From Cryptomeria japonica (lineage: Eukaryota > Streptophyta > Pinopsida > Cupressales > Cupressaceae): a stretch of 64,000 nucleotides of DNA. Positions within the stretch are counted from its first letter, which is position 1. Each line of letters opens with the position of its first letter. Both the position numbers and the translations under genes were made by a program. The notes under the pieces are model-generated. The model ran no database searches and had not been told where the DNA came from. It saw only the letters and a list, made by a program, of their open reading frames with translations. This document shows, piece after piece, positions 33,480 to 46,349 of the stretch. Location of the stretch: positions 441,467,213-441,531,212 of the forward strand of contig NC_081407.1 of NCBI RefSeq assembly GCF_030272615.1. Reading direction: 5' to 3'.

Positions 33480-35236
33480 ATTCCAAAGATAGAGTGTGGG
33501 GGCAGATTAACTGTTAGTTAATGATTGCCTTTTGGCATAATTTCTATGATCAAATGTGTGAGGAGGATTATAATAATAAATGTTGGTTTTGTGCGGCCAT
33601 TAACATAAGCCTTTACACTAAGAAAGAGACTCCATTCTGTTATTCCATAATTTTACACAAGAACTTGGGGTTATTCCTGCGGACTGTGAAATACATCTTT
33701 GGGTATTTCTACTTGTTGTTCAAAATGGGTGGTAATTTAAACAGGAACGAGCCCCTTGGCTGCGAAAACTGGAAGAGTGAACGAAAAGTTTGGAGAAGGC
33801 TTCATAGATATGGCTTTACTGACTATATGGAAAAGCTACACGGAAGCAAAAATTTGGTATCACATGGGTTTGCCAGAGGCTAGAACAATAACAGAGTCAC
33901 CTTGTTCAGGGAGATATGGCAAATTGATGAGGACCTGGTTGTGGAGGTTACGGGTCTTCAGAAGGAGGGTACTAAATTCTGTAGAGACCAGAAGTATGCA
34001 GCCGAAGCATTAAAAAACTTCTTGAAATCAGAGGATGAGAAGGTCAAGCTTGTCAAGAAAGACAACATCTCCTACTACATTCCCCAGCAGGTAAAGTCCT
34101 TCTGGTAGAAAGTTTTAAGGGTTTTAATGGAGTTTCTCACTGTTGATTGTAGATTCACTAAAATCTATAACTATCATTTTGCAATCCTTAATCACTTCCG
34201 TCGTGGGGTTAAAATATCCCTGCCTTATTACTTAGCATCCTCTTTGAATGAGAGTCTGGCTGATCATGCTAAAAAGCCTAATTCTTACCCTATAGCCCAT
34301 CTAGGGCTCATATTGCTCATTTATGAATACTTGAAGGAGAAAGCTAGGGCTAGAAAAGATGATCCCCTGGTCACTAATGCATATATTTATGAGAGCTGTA
34401 AAGATTCTGATTTGGATGAGGATCAGCCTAATGCCCCTACCCATAAAAAACGGAGAGCTGAAACATATAATGTGGAAATGGAGGTGCACTATGATTTGGA
34501 GGAGGAAAAGGGAAAGGATAGTGAGACAAAAATGGAGAGTGAGAAGGATGAGAAGGTTGGTGAAGAGGAAGAAGCAAGTAAATCTGAAAACCCTTACTCT
34601 AACCCTATGGGCTCAGATAGCAGGAATGTCACCCTAAATTCTAAGGAGGAAGACAACCCTAATTTTGTGGGCACTAAGCAGGGTAGGGATTCAATGAATA
34701 CTATTTTGAATACTGCCCGTAATTGTACTCTGGAATCCTTCAACTTCCAGAAATGGGTTATTGACAACATTACTAGCATTCAGAGAAAACAGAGGGATTT
34801 GAAAAATAAGATAAACAATTTGATTAAGGAAACAAATTCGGGGAAAAAGAATGAGGAGATGGAAACAAGTGAAGCCAAGGAGGAAATAAGATGGAGGACT
34901 GGCTAGAAAAAGATCTGATTAAAGGGGATTTGAAACATCTAGAGGATGTTATCTGAAGTGTGAAAGAACAGGCTGAGGAGGATAAAGACAATATCAATAC
35001 CTGGGTTGCTCGTACTGAGAAGGCTCTAAAAAGTTTCATGAACCACAGTCTTGAGGTCCTAAAAGTTTTGTCACAGAATATGAATGCCTTGGTGGATCAC
35101 TTAGATAGGAAAAATCAGGATAAGAACTTGGTAATCATTGAAGATGCACCAACCTCTAGCTCCACCCATCAAATTTCCAGGCGAAGGACTAGGCCGAACA
35201 CCACTAAGATGGAGACCAAAATGAAAGACATCTAGC
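33480..35236 (+). pseudogene. LINE extra ORF downstream of ORF2, function unknown
   Basis: Three overlapping frame segments make up one protein-like region. They are about 33700-33885 (GEGFIDMALLTIWKSYTEA), 33890-34906 (FREIWQIDEDLVVEV, YYIPQQVKSFW, FRRGVKISLPYYLASSLNES), and 34891-35236 (DNINTWVARTEKALKSF, ending MKDI). Frameshifts lie near 33885 and 34890, with a few TAG/TGA stops. The first half is globular and vaguely recalls plant transposon-associated ORFs that sit beside mobile-domain proteins, which I cannot confirm. The middle is very acidic, with a KKRRAE basic spot. The end is helical and coiled-coil-like. It has no ORF1 RNA-binding motif that I can see. Confidence 0.65.
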
Positions 35237-35502
35237 TGAAACAAGAGAGAAATGATTTAGAGGGAAGCAGCCAAAGTGATGATTCTATTGGTCCAAAATG
35301 CTGAGGAGTCTATAAAAGTGTTCAATTGATATGTAATGTTAGGTTTTGGATGACAATTTCTTGTTGACTCCTTGCTGTCTTTTTGTCCTAGATGTTGGTT
35401 TTTGTATTGGACTTTTATAGTTGTTTTGTCTTGTTTCTTTCATGCTCATCTTTCATATTGTAAGCAGGTTTCGGTCCCTTAAAACCTATTTTTTCTTAAT
35501 CA
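35237..35502 (+). other. LINE 3' UTR
   Basis: T-rich sequence with TTGTCTTGTTTCTTTCATGC, then the GGTTTCGGTCCCTTAAAACC block near the end and a short A-rich tail. No coding sequence. Confidence 0.8.
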
Positions 35503-35521
35503 AAAACATATGCAAGGACAC
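35503..35521. repeat. LINE target-site duplication, right copy
   Basis: Same 19 bases as 31751-31769. Confidence 0.95.
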
Positions 35522-36597
35522 ACAAAACAAGAGAAAAAAAGACAAATAAAGTCAAAAAGAAAAACAAAGGAAAAAGACACAAAAAGACACACAACAATGT
35601 AGCTAAGAACCAAAACAAACAAGACCTCAAGTTAGCTAGCCAAAGAGACCTCGATATCAAAATGTGTCAAAAACTAATATCATTCTTGAAAATTGTCATC
35701 TCACAAACACAAACGGTCACATAAAAGGGAAAAGAAAGCATCATCCATGAACTATCAATAGTAAAACTATGAGTTCATAAGAAGAAGAAGAGACAGAATG
35801 AATACACTCTAGATGTGTTTATCCAGGTGATCCATGAGAAGATTGATGAGATGGGGCATGGACTACTTGTCCCTAGATTTTTTTATCTAGGTGATCCATG
35901 GTGAGAAAGGACATGGACAACTCACCCCTAGATGTTTTTATCTAGGTGATCCATGTGGGGAGGAGAGTAAGAATAGTCTAGCTATTTTAAGCTAGTTCCA
36001 CCCATCCTTGTACGTGTGTGCAATTGATGTTTGGTTTCAAGTGTATAGCACCCCATGTAAGAGTCTTTGCTCTATTTTTGAGTGTGCTTCAACCTATTTA
36101 AGACATGTAATGTAAATGCAAATGCTAAGGGAAAATTGTGTGTGTGTAAATGTGTAAATGCCAAGTGGCAAAGACACATACCTGGTTTTGAGGCCATCCC
36201 ATTTAAGACTGTTGTTTTCGGTGATGTGTAACCCTTTATAAGACATATATCAAATGTTGCATCTGGTTATGAGTGTGAAGCATCTCTCTCTAAGAGTTTT
36301 TACTTTGGTTTTAAGAATGAACACCCCATTTAGGACATGTAGAAATGATACATAAGAGCTATAGTACAATATGGTACAAGGGAAGTGATGTGGGTGCCCC
36401 CACTTAAGATGTCAACATAGTTCTATGTTGATGTCTTAAGGAAGCTAGAGACAAGGATACCTTACCTTCAACACCAAGGATATATCCTTTAGGTAACAAT
36501 GTAATAAATCCAAGCTAGAGAGGGAATACTCTTCAAGCAAGGATAAGATAGTTGAAAAAGAGATATTTTGTAACAAGTGTAAAGGGGATCCTTGGAG
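35522..36597. other. Element H internal remnant, no gene seen
   Basis: A-rich start, then three copies of a TTTTTATC(T/C)AGGTGATCCATG block (about 35817-35836, 35877-35898, 35934-35953) spaced roughly 55-60 bp, then ordinary AT-rich DNA. Bases TGGAG (36593-36597) precede the next LTR. Confidence 0.5.
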
Positions 36598-37546
36598 TGT
36601 TAGATCAGGTATCACCGAGAGGGGGGGTGAATCAGTGATCTACTAGAAATCAAATCCACAAACTTATTCTTTATCCATCGGTAGCAATGCATAATAGAAA
36701 TGAACATTAACATGCAACAAATAAACTATAGATCCACAACACTGAAATTTTTATGTGGAAACCCAGAAAGGGAAAAACCACAGTGGGGATGGATCCCACA
36801 ATATTCATATACTATGGCATAAATATTACATAGTTGTGGAATGCACTTGCATTGAGGCACACTGTCGAGAGCTCATTGCTCAATTACAATTGCTCGAAAG
36901 GTTAAAACCTTCACGAAAATCTCACCGACTTACAATTTGATTACAATGAGGAAATACAATGAAATAAACTCTCAAGTAGCATCTGATAATGCAAGAATGA
37001 GTTTCGGTTAACCACTAAATTTCTAACTATCTTTGCTCTACTAAATACTCTATTTTTGTCTCAGTCAGCTACCAGATTGTCTGTGAATCAGATGTGCATG
37101 TGAAAATGTGCTCAATTGCACCAAAATTGATTGCCACAATACTAATACATTGAAAAATAATCACCAATTTGATCTTATATATCCGGTATTAACACAAAAA
37201 TAATCTCCTTCAAGTCGGCTTCAAGAAGTGTAATGTGTAGCTTCAAGTCGACTTCAATCACGAACACAAACATAGCACCGGACCAAAAGAGTATATTCAC
37301 ACGCTTCCTAAGGATCTCCCCATTCACCAAGAGCACGAAATCAACCACCAAAATTATCACAATCATCGGAAATCATTCTGGACCAAAACATTAACGAGAT
37401 AGCCCTGTTTTACCGGTTAACTCCAGCTTCTGGATAAGATGAATCATGACCATTAGATCAAATCTCCAAGAAGATTTGCCATCAATGACAACCCTAGACT
37501 ATAAATCAAGCATCAGAAGTCACAGGATGAGTCTCAATTGCCAACA
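36598..37546 (-). repeat. Element G: Copia-type 3' LTR (949 bp)
   Basis: Starts TGTTAGATCAGG with a GAGAGGGGGGGTGAATCA motif 22 bp in. Ends AATTGCCAACA, then a minus-strand PPT (CAAAAGGGGAGAT, 37547-37559). Shares GGGAAAAACCACAGTGGG and GAGCTCATTGCTCAATTAC with the other LTRs of the group. Confidence 0.85.
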
Positions 37547-37961
37547 ATCTCCCCTTTTGGCATTGATGGCAAAACATGTGAAAAATGTCTAAGTGCTAAA
37601 ACTTGTGATGCCTATACACTAGATTAAAAAATGAAATAATTCTAAGGCTCTCCCTTAGATCAACAATCCAAAAATCTAAATCACCCAACTATACACTCCA
37701 TACATAATTAGTCTTTACATTTTTCACCTTATCTCTCCCCCTTTGACAACAATGCCAAAGATGGAATGTACATCAAAATTGTCTGTACATATGTACACAC
37801 GCCAGAAGATCAAATATGTACTTGCTTCAGTATATCTGCATATGCCATCTTAAGGAACCCAAGATATGTGTTCCATCATTCTCGTAACTTCTCCAAAATT
37901 GAAACAAAACCATTCAAAACATAAGCATGAAATTTTATAGTCACAATCTCAGTAGGAGTCT
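37547..37961 (-). other. Element G PPT and 3' internal stub
   Basis: Holds two purine-tract-like blocks on the minus strand (37547-37570 and about 37730-37750, CTCCCCCTTTGACAACAATG). The stub ends where element F begins. No coding sequence. The rest of G is not visible in the window. Confidence 0.7.
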
Positions 37962-39216
37962 TGTTAGAAGCAATGAAGAAGGAAGACTGAGAGGGGGGGC
38001 GGGGGGTGAATCAATCTTTGATCTAAAAAAAAATTAAACTGATAAATCATAGCAATAACAAATAAGCAAATTAACAACACAACACACAACACCAAGATTT
38101 TAATATGGAAAACCTGGTTAAAGGAAAACCACGTGGGAACCTACCCACAATAAGATGATACTCTACAGTAATATGTGAAAATATTACAATGGGGAATGCA
38201 CATACATTTAGACACACTTCCTAGAGCTCACTGCTCAAAATATATATGCTCGGAAGGCTACAACCCTTAGGGAAGTCTCACTGACTTAAAATATGATTTG
38301 GACTACAATCTGGAAGGATAATAAAATCTATAAATTCCTGATGATAGTTCTGGTTAAGCACAATTGTCTGCCTTGCAATACCAAACTCACCACAACACTT
38401 CACTAAATGATATATCCTTTGTTTTCACATTTACCTCTCTCTAGTAATGTTGACACAATACTAACACCAATATTACATAAGCATCTCATCTATATATACA
38501 AATCATCAACTTTGATAATAAGGTCAGCTAAACCCTCAACCCTCAACTCATATTTACAAAAATTACATTAAACGATTCAAAGATCAACCACTGGACCATT
38601 ATTATGATTTACTTCACATAGAATGGACCTAATTTAATTTCCCAAATGATTACATCCACTAGAAATCCCACCAAGATCAACCGCAACAAGCTACACCACC
38701 AGAAATACTACATAACACATAAATTAACAATGGTTCAAATAAATCACCAAAAATGCACACAATGATCAATGCAGATGACCAAAACAAATAGGAAACGAAT
38801 AGGAAACACCATAAAGCATGTTAGAATCATCTAGAACAGTTGCACCAACACCACTTTTCAAATCTTCATCGGTCAATGTCTTAAGGCTCAAGAACACAAC
38901 CAATCAACAACTGTCACTAGGAAAGATAACTTGCAGAAAACCAAATTAGGAACCATCTAAAATGAAGATACACAAGATCATCCCAAACAATAATCCAAAA
39001 TCTCAGCACAAGATCTGATCATACTGGAATATACCAAGAGGATATACCAGATTGTGCAAAACAATGATCAACAAAACCAAACTACAAAACCAGACCAAAA
39101 ACCTTCTTCAAACTCACCGGAATAATTCACAGAAATATTTTGACATCAATGACAACAACATATCCTAGCAGCAACAATGAACAACCAAATCCAACAATCT
39201 CCTCAATAATCCAATA
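37962..39216 (-). repeat. 3' LTR of element F (1255 bp)
   Basis: Starts TGTTAGAAGCAATG and has a G run (AGGGGGGGCGGGGGG) before TGAATCA. Ends AATCCAATA, followed by a minus-strand PPT. An internal CCAACAATCTCC lies 20 bp before the end, as in element B. Confidence 0.85.
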
Positions 39217-39843
39217 ATCCCCCCCTTTGGCATTGATGGCAACATATGAATGTGAAAAATAGTCAATGCAAAGAAAGAATATATTACCAACAAACTCCCC
39301 CTAAGATCAAGATAGATAAAGAATTTTTTCACATGATCTCTCTCCTCCTTTGACAACAATGCCAAATATCACCAAAACAAAAAATCAATCTCCCAAAATA
39401 GAATCATGAATCTCTCTCCGCGAAACATAGAAACATGAATCCCTCTATCCCAAGACAAAATCATAAATCTTTCTCCCCTAGGACACATGACCAAATCAAT
39501 AGACTACTCCAGTAGAGGAGCAACACCAACTCATCAAACTAGACAAAAGAGTAAGGCTCTGAATTGCATCGGATCAATGCAACTCAATGCATCTAGTTCT
39601 CATTAGGAGGGGTGAAGACCCCTAACTCGTCTCTCAGATAAACAAATGTATCTACAGGAAAGGGCTTAGTGAAATTAGCAATTTGTTCCTTTGTAGATAC
39701 ATATTCTAGTTTCACCTACTATTCACCAACTTACTCTCTCAAGTAATTATATTTGATTGATATATGTTGTCTTTGAATCTTGCACCATATTCTTAGACAT
39801 GTTTATAGCACTAGAATTATCACAGTATATAACAATAGGCTCA
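39217..39843 (-). other. Element F PPT and 3' UTR, with decayed RNase H tail
   Basis: PPT GCCAAAGGGGGGGAT on the minus strand at 39217-39231 and a second purine block near 39340-39360. From about 39600 to 39843, minus-frame fragments of the RNase H C-terminus are visible (EQIANFTKPF-like, about 39650-39690), but they are off the main frame. Confidence 0.7.
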
Positions 39844-41193
39844 TCATAAAAAACTGATATCTTTCAACATTTTCTTCATCCAAACTATTTGAGTACAATT
39901 ACTAGCAGTAGCAATGTACTCAGCTTTAGTAGTAGATAAAGATATTGAATCCCGTTTCTTGTTGGCCCATGAAACCAACATCTTACCTAAAAAGAATTCT
40001 CCACTAGTAGTACTCTTCTGGTCATCAACATCACCTGCCCAATCTGCATCAGTGTAAGCAGACAACATGAAATCATCATTCTTTGGATACCATAAACAAT
40101 AATCTCCATTTCCCTTAAGATATCTGAATATTCTTTTAATAACAGTGACATGACTCTCCTTTGGATTAGCTTGATATCTAGCTGCCATACACATAGCATG
40201 CATAATGTCAGGCCTAGTCTAAGTAAGATATAATAGTTCGCCAACCATAGACTTGTACAAACTCTGATTAGCTTTAGGAGATTCATCATTTTTAGACAAT
40301 TTACAACTAGTCACCATAGGAGTTCCAACCAGTTTGGAATCATCTAATCCAAACTTCTTCAGTAGTTCCTTCACATACTTAGTTTAAGATATAAAGATAC
40401 CTTTTCTTGACTATGCAATCTGCAAACCTATGGAAAATTTCATCTCACCAATCATAGACATCTCAAATTTTGTTTGCATGTCATCAACAAATTTCATACT
40501 CATATCATAATCACCACAAAAAATAATGTCATCAACAAAGACTTCAAAAATCAAAATGTTATCATTTTACATCTTAAAGTACAAATTACTATCAGTAGCA
40601 CCTTTGAAAAATTCCAATTTTACCAAGTATTTATCTAATCTAGCATACCAGGCTCTAGGAGCTTGTTTCAATCCATAAAGTGATTTCTTCAACTTACATA
40701 CCATGTCTCCATCATCTGACAGTGAAAACCCATTAGGTAGTTCAATGTAAACTTCTTCTTCTAGATCACCATTCAAAAATGCAAATTTGACATCCATTTG
40801 ATATACCTTGAAATCTTTATAAGCAACATAAGCTAGCAACAATCTAATAACTTAAATTTTGGCAACCAGAGCAAAAGTTTCTTCATAATCAATCCCTTCT
40901 TGTTGTGAATATCCTTTGCAGGCTAGATTGGCTTTATTTCTGACTACTTCACCGACTTCATTCATTTTGTTCCTACAAACCCATTTAGTACCAATAACAT
41001 TTTTATCCTTAGGTCTAGTCATAAGTTTCCAAGTATTGTTCTTTTCAATCTGATCTAACTCTTCTTCCATGGCTCTAATCCAGTTATCATCTTTACAAGC
41101 TTCAACAACATCCTTAGGTTCTACTTTAGAAATCAAACATATTCCTTTTGCAACTAACCTTCTTCTAGTCATGTTGGTAAACAAATTTGTCAT
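39844..41193 (-). pseudogene. Element F RT and RNase H (5'-truncated Copia)
   Basis: One frame with stops. The 40852-41193 part gives RAMEEELDQIEKNNTWKL and GTKWVCRNKMNEVGEVV. The 40567-40842 part gives YQMDVKFAFLNGDLEEEVYI and [18 protein letters not shown]. The catalytic [11 protein letters not shown]-type motif lies near 40510-40540 in decayed sequence, and RNase H DADWAGDVDDQKSTTSGEF and SISLSTTKAEY lie in 39844-40203. Everything upstream of RT is missing: similarity stops near 41195. Confidence 0.92.
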
Positions 41194-41194
41194 T

Positions 41195-42620
41195 GTGGTT
41201 GTTTATCTGAAACTGATCTTGTTTGCTCGAAGAGCAGTGACAAACATTCCAAAAGTTGGAGAGATTGTAGTAAAACCACAATCTTCCTCTGCATTTGAGA
41301 GGGGCATCTCCCTCGTATGATGGGGGCATTTGGGATTTTTGTGTACTTTTCACTATAAAGTACAAAAAGGAGACAAAACTAAAGAAAGGTGAATAATAGA
41401 AACCCCAATGGTAGACATACAAACACCAAATAGGATTTCACAAATGATGACATATACAAAGGTTGTTAAGCACAAAATAAGTTTTAGATATGCAAGGATG
41501 ATGAAAGAAAGGCAACAAACCTCAACATACGAAGAAATAAGTTGTACTAACACATACAATTCTAGATACCAAGAAATGATGTGTTTCATCAATTACATAA
41601 ATTTTGGAATAGAGAATCAATAGATTCCACAAATACTCAAAAGGATTATCAATTTAACATATGAGAAAGAGATAATCATAACACATAAACATATCCAATA
41701 CATACGAATCAAATGCATTCTTTGATATTCTTTTGAAAGTATACAAGTCCAAAAGCTTTGATTACCAAAAGTGAAAACCAAAAGTTCTTTCAAGTTTCTC
41801 TACAAAATTTTGCAGAGTTTCCCCTCTGTCAAAAGTCCCCCATTTTACAATACTAAAGCCTTGTATTTATAGGTTTGAGAGAATAACTAATTTCCAACCA
41901 CTTCACCTAACTGCTTAGGATAACTACCTAAGGGAATACCTAGAGTAACTGCCAAATTGAAGACAAGCTAGGATTTACCTAACTTTTACAAAAATAAAGC
42001 CCAAATTATAACTTTAGTTACAATAAGTGATATAAGTCACTTTTTCAAAGAGATAAGTGGAAACACTCATTGAAACAATGAACAAGTCATCAATTTAGTC
42101 AAAGTGAGCACTATGTCATCCTACAATCACAAACAATTTGATCTTCAAGGAAAATCACTTTAACTCCAACTTGGAAAGTTACTTCTTTGCATGCAATCAA
42201 ATATCTACCTTTTGTAACTAACCACAAATCACCACCAAGAATATTGAAACCTGTCAAATTCTTGTTACACCTCTTAAAGATAATAGCTGAAAAGAATTTA
42301 AAAATGATGCAGCTTTAATAAGAGCTGCCTAGACCATTTCTCAAGTTAAGATCATGAAAATCATCTCCAAAATACTTTGTAGATGTCATATTTTCTAACT
42401 TAATCACATGAATGACATAAGTCATTTTTACAAAAGTGTAACTAACAACTTTTGAATTTGAAGGACCAAATCATTGATCTTGCCAAAGTGGCTTTCCATC
42501 TTCATTAGCTTCTTCTCTGACACTTTCAGGACATGCACTCCAATTGCTTCTAGATCTGTCCAGTATTCTTTTCTTTCATGAACATAACATTTCTTTTCAT
42601 AATGGGAAAATTTGTATGAT
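41195..42620 (-). repeat. LTR-like stretch without genes
   Basis: Starts at the truncation point of F. Contains a minus-strand TATA box (CCTATAAATACAAGG, 41864-41871 core) and AT-rich flanks. A solo LTR is one reading, but I could not find its ends or a second copy. The short frames here are unsupported. Confidence 0.35.
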
Positions 42621-42989
42621 GGCATGATTGATTCTTTTCATTCATACATTGTATATTCCATCAATCATATTTCAAAGAATATTTGCATCCTTGCACAAGG
42701 TATTGTCTAAAATTGTCCTTTCAAAGTGATAAATAGATCTTCTGACCAAACGTGAAAATAACAAACTTCATGCTGATATAGGCATCAATGGCAAGTTGGT
42801 TCAAAAGTGGTGTGCATTTGTAACCCATTCTTCTTCCTCTTCCTCGGCTTCACTTGCATCATATCTTAATGATCAATTGTAGATGTGATTACTCATGTAA
42901 TTGAAGTATGTGCAACCACCTTCCTCTAAATAGGACACAAGCAAAATGGTTCGAGAGTCTTGAATTAATTCAAACAAAATACATACTGT

Positions 42990-44540
42990 GCACACATTAT
43001 ACAATCATCTCATTTTGTGAGACGACATTGTTAAACAATCCACATCCTTGTATATGCTTCTACATTTTGCAGGTTGTGAGGATGTTGAAAAAGGTAGTGA
43101 ATTTGGTTTTGTCGCTGTTAACTGTATTTTATGAAAGAGTTCATGTCTTTCAATTTGCATTCCATTTGATGACATCTCTTCGCTGCATTCTGTCAAGCAG
43201 TTAACACGCATTGTCTATGCCTTCACATTTTGCATGAGCATTCATTTATATAAATAGATCTATTTTGTGCAATATCACAAATAGGATATTGCATGAGGTG
43301 ACTAATCTTCAAGATGCTTTATCCAGCAGCTCATGTGCAAAGTTTGCATTATCCAAGGTTGTAACTTTGATGTTTCAAAAAGGTTCTCCAAACACTTCAT
43401 GTGCCTTGTTTATGCTTCCATCTCTCTTGCGCATTGAAAAGAGTGTTCCAACTATAAATCTTTATAAATAAAGGTTATAATGTTAGGATGCATTATTCTA
43501 TAATTCCAAAATTTGCATGCATTTTACCAAAGCATTTCCAACGTAAGCACCCGACTAAACTAAAGCATTCTTTATGCTTTGATGGATGTTCGTATACTGT
43601 TCCAAATCTCCCATTCTTGCACAAGCATAGAGGATGATGTATAATTGGACTTTACGCCTGCTTCCTTGTCAATATTTATTATAGGCAAAAGTATCTGTGG
43701 GAGATCCACCTTGAGCCTTCCTATCATATCTCATATCCAGTGACCACGGCCTGGAGTTCCTCATCAAGCCTCTGCTCCAGGTCGCATGAGATCCATCATC
43801 AAAGACAAAGGCCTAACATCTTCATACCAGTTGCATAAAAGCTAGAAGCTAAGGAAGAGCCTCTACTCCCACCCAGGCAGTACGAATAGAAAGATCAAAT
43901 GCAGACCTGCCGATTGCATTCCATAAGGTGGCGTCTCTTTGAAGCATTTTGTCAGATAGTTTACATGCATCGTCTATGGTTTGACAATCTTCATATACAT
44001 CTAATTCCATTTGAAAAGATATAATTTGACAAAAATCTCCATCCTTTATGCTTTGATAGATGTCCAAACTTATTTCACTTTGTGTGTGCTAGGTTGACGT
44101 TGGAAAGTATTACAAAGTTGGAATTACACCTGGAAATTGCATTTGCATCGAGCATTTCTAGAATAATGAACAAAACATTTCATGCTTTTCTATCAATGTT
44201 GTAGTTAAACAATTTTTTGCCCCATCTATGACTTCCAAAAATCACATGTATTCTTCCTAATCAATTCCATGTCTGACAAATCTTATATTGATGGATGCCC
44301 ACGCACTGTTTCAGTTTTCTCATTACTTGAAAAAGGTGGCTGATTTTGGCTTTATGTCTATCAATGACATTTACTTTAAAATTTATGAAGCCTTTTCAAC
44401 AGCTCCATTTGACATGACTTGCATAGTCTTTGCATTCCGTGAGATAAAATCTCTGCAGCATTCTGTCAAATGGTTAACATGCATTGTCTATGCCTCCACA
44501 TTCTACGTGAGCAAAAAAAATCGCACGCATTGTATGGATG
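42990..44540 (-). pseudogene. PPR-protein pseudogene (PLS-type repeats)
   Basis: PPR proteins bind organellar RNA. The minus strand shows repeat fragments in several frames: AHVECGGIDNAC and FDRMLQR (about 44450-44525), QTIDDACKLSDKMLQRDATLWNAI (about 43895-43985), YACARMGDLEQ and NIHQSIK (about 43570-43640), GSINKAHEVFGEPF (about 43385-43425), AHAKCEGIDNAC, LLDRMQRRDVIKWNAN (about 43150-43240) and KIQLTATKPNSLPFS (about 43080-43130). These match the plant pattern KCGSIDDAR.LFDKMPQRDVVSWNAM and ACA.MGALEQG. It has many stops and shifts, no visible start and no DYW end. It is a relic of a host gene or retrocopy. Confidence 0.72.
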
Positions 44541-46340
44541 GGCCACAACACCGTTATCAATGTGGGAGGGTATCAAATATCCTAAGGTACTTCTCTCCTT
44601 TTATGGAGGATCCCCGTGGCTCTACTCTACAAGCCTTACATAGTGGTTGCTTCCTCCCTTCCTCAATGGCTCAATGGGTGTGGTAGTAGAATCTTAGCAT
44701 CCTACATGCATTATGTATGACTCTAGTCCCTTACCAACCGGGACACTGCATGCTACTTACATTGGCATAAATGAAATGCCATTACCATATACTCCCCCAT
44801 GATCATACTTCTCAATGGATTAAGAAAGGCATGGGTATTGAGCATCTAAACAACAAGCGCTATCAACTTTATGGATCCATTCTCTCTATATTCTAAACTG
44901 CTCCAAGTCAAATTCATCAATCACCACTTCCTTTACTGTCTTAATCTCTGCATTCCAAACCCCAATGGAGTTCCAAATCAACTACATAGCATTGGACAAC
45001 ATAGGGCTATGAAGGATAGTGGAGAGATTCCTTGCAAAGTCTATTTTGTGTTCATTATGTGCTCTCTTAAAAGTATGGACTTTTGGTTTATCTAATTGAA
45101 TCAATATTATTTTATGGGTTTTCCCTTCACAATGTGTAAATACGATAAATCTTAGAGCAATGTACACCAACACATACAATCCATGCCTTGTTCTTGTGTG
45201 TATATAAACTTGACCTACAACTTTTCTTATCATTTCTGTCTAAGGTATCATCTTCCATAATGAATGCCTAATGGATTCCACATCTTGCAAATATGTTGAC
45301 ATGGCAATTGCAATCATCGCTCTCCATGATTTTATATCTCTTCAAAGGATTTATTCAAACTAGTAGCTTTGTTTGCCAACACAATAGCAACCCATCTGAT
45401 AAACCCTTATATAACTCTTGCTCATTGGATGAACATAGCTAACTTTCTTTCAATGCTCGAATAGAGGTTAGAAAGTTAGGATGTTTGAGCAACTAACCAT
45501 ATTAGGCTAGGATTGCTCAATTTTAGACCATTTCTAACCTCCCAAGGTTAGGATTTTGACTTTTCAAAGCAATAGGTTAGGCTTGCTCACCTTTTGAGCA
45601 TTTCTAACCTTTCAAGACTGGAAATATGAAATTTTTGAGCAATAAAGGGCATTAAGAAAAAAATCACTTGCAACTACTCCATCCAAACCTACATAAGGAA
45701 TTTTGATTTCTCTTTCTCTTCAAAAAGATAAAAAATGGGAAATATATTGAAAAAAATTTAAAATATTTAAATTATTTTCAAAAGAATAATTCAAATATTT
45801 TTCATTAGACTTTAATGCCTTGGTTTAGGAAAAATGGCCACAACTTTCAACTGGTAAGGAGTTAGGCTCCGAAATTTGAAACATGCCTTCAAGATAGGAA
45901 AATGAGCATATACCATCATTTGTTCCTCATGATGAAACCTAGGGTGAGGGATTCTAATTATTTTTTAGCGAGGGACATCAAAATTTGAAATTTTAAAATA
46001 TGGCAAACTATGAACTAGGTTCAGGCAAAAATTGGTCATATGACACAAAAAGATGCTTAGGACATGTTCATAAAGTGATTTTCCTCAATTCTTTATAATT
46101 TTCAAAATTCATCCATTGTTCACATTTTGACTGACAACAACCTTGGATCACATGCTCACTCATTTCATAGAGATACATACCTGGGTCCTCATTCAACATC
46201 GGGACCAATTTGAAGTTCAAATTTTGGGTATTTCAAATGTGGGGCAACAACTAGCTTTGACTGGGGACAAGGACTACAAAGGATGCAGGATGAACCCAAA
46301 ATCTCTGGTTTTGCAGGCTACTGTACTATCCATTGGGCAA
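44541..46340. other. No gene recognised; short dispersed repeats at 45440-45620
   Basis: At 45440-45620 a block like GGTTAGGATTGCTCA / GAGCATTTCTAACCT occurs about four times in alternating form, giving short inverted repeats. The remaining stretch is AT-rich with unsupported short frames. Confidence 0.5.
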
Positions 46341-46349
46341 TAGAGTCAA

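Larger units (their letters stand above)
31770..35502 (+). mobile_element. 5'-truncated L1-type LINE with an extra 3' ORF
   Basis: Bounded by perfect 19-bp direct repeats. Contents in order: the C-terminal third of ORF2, an additional ORF region of about 1.75 kb, and a 3' UTR with GGTTTCGGTCCCTTAAAACC, ending in ATTTTTTCTTAATCAAAAA. 5' truncation, long target duplication and A-rich 3' end are standard for target-primed reverse transcription. Because both borders are fixed by the duplication, the extra ORF was part of the inserted RNA. Confidence 0.9.
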
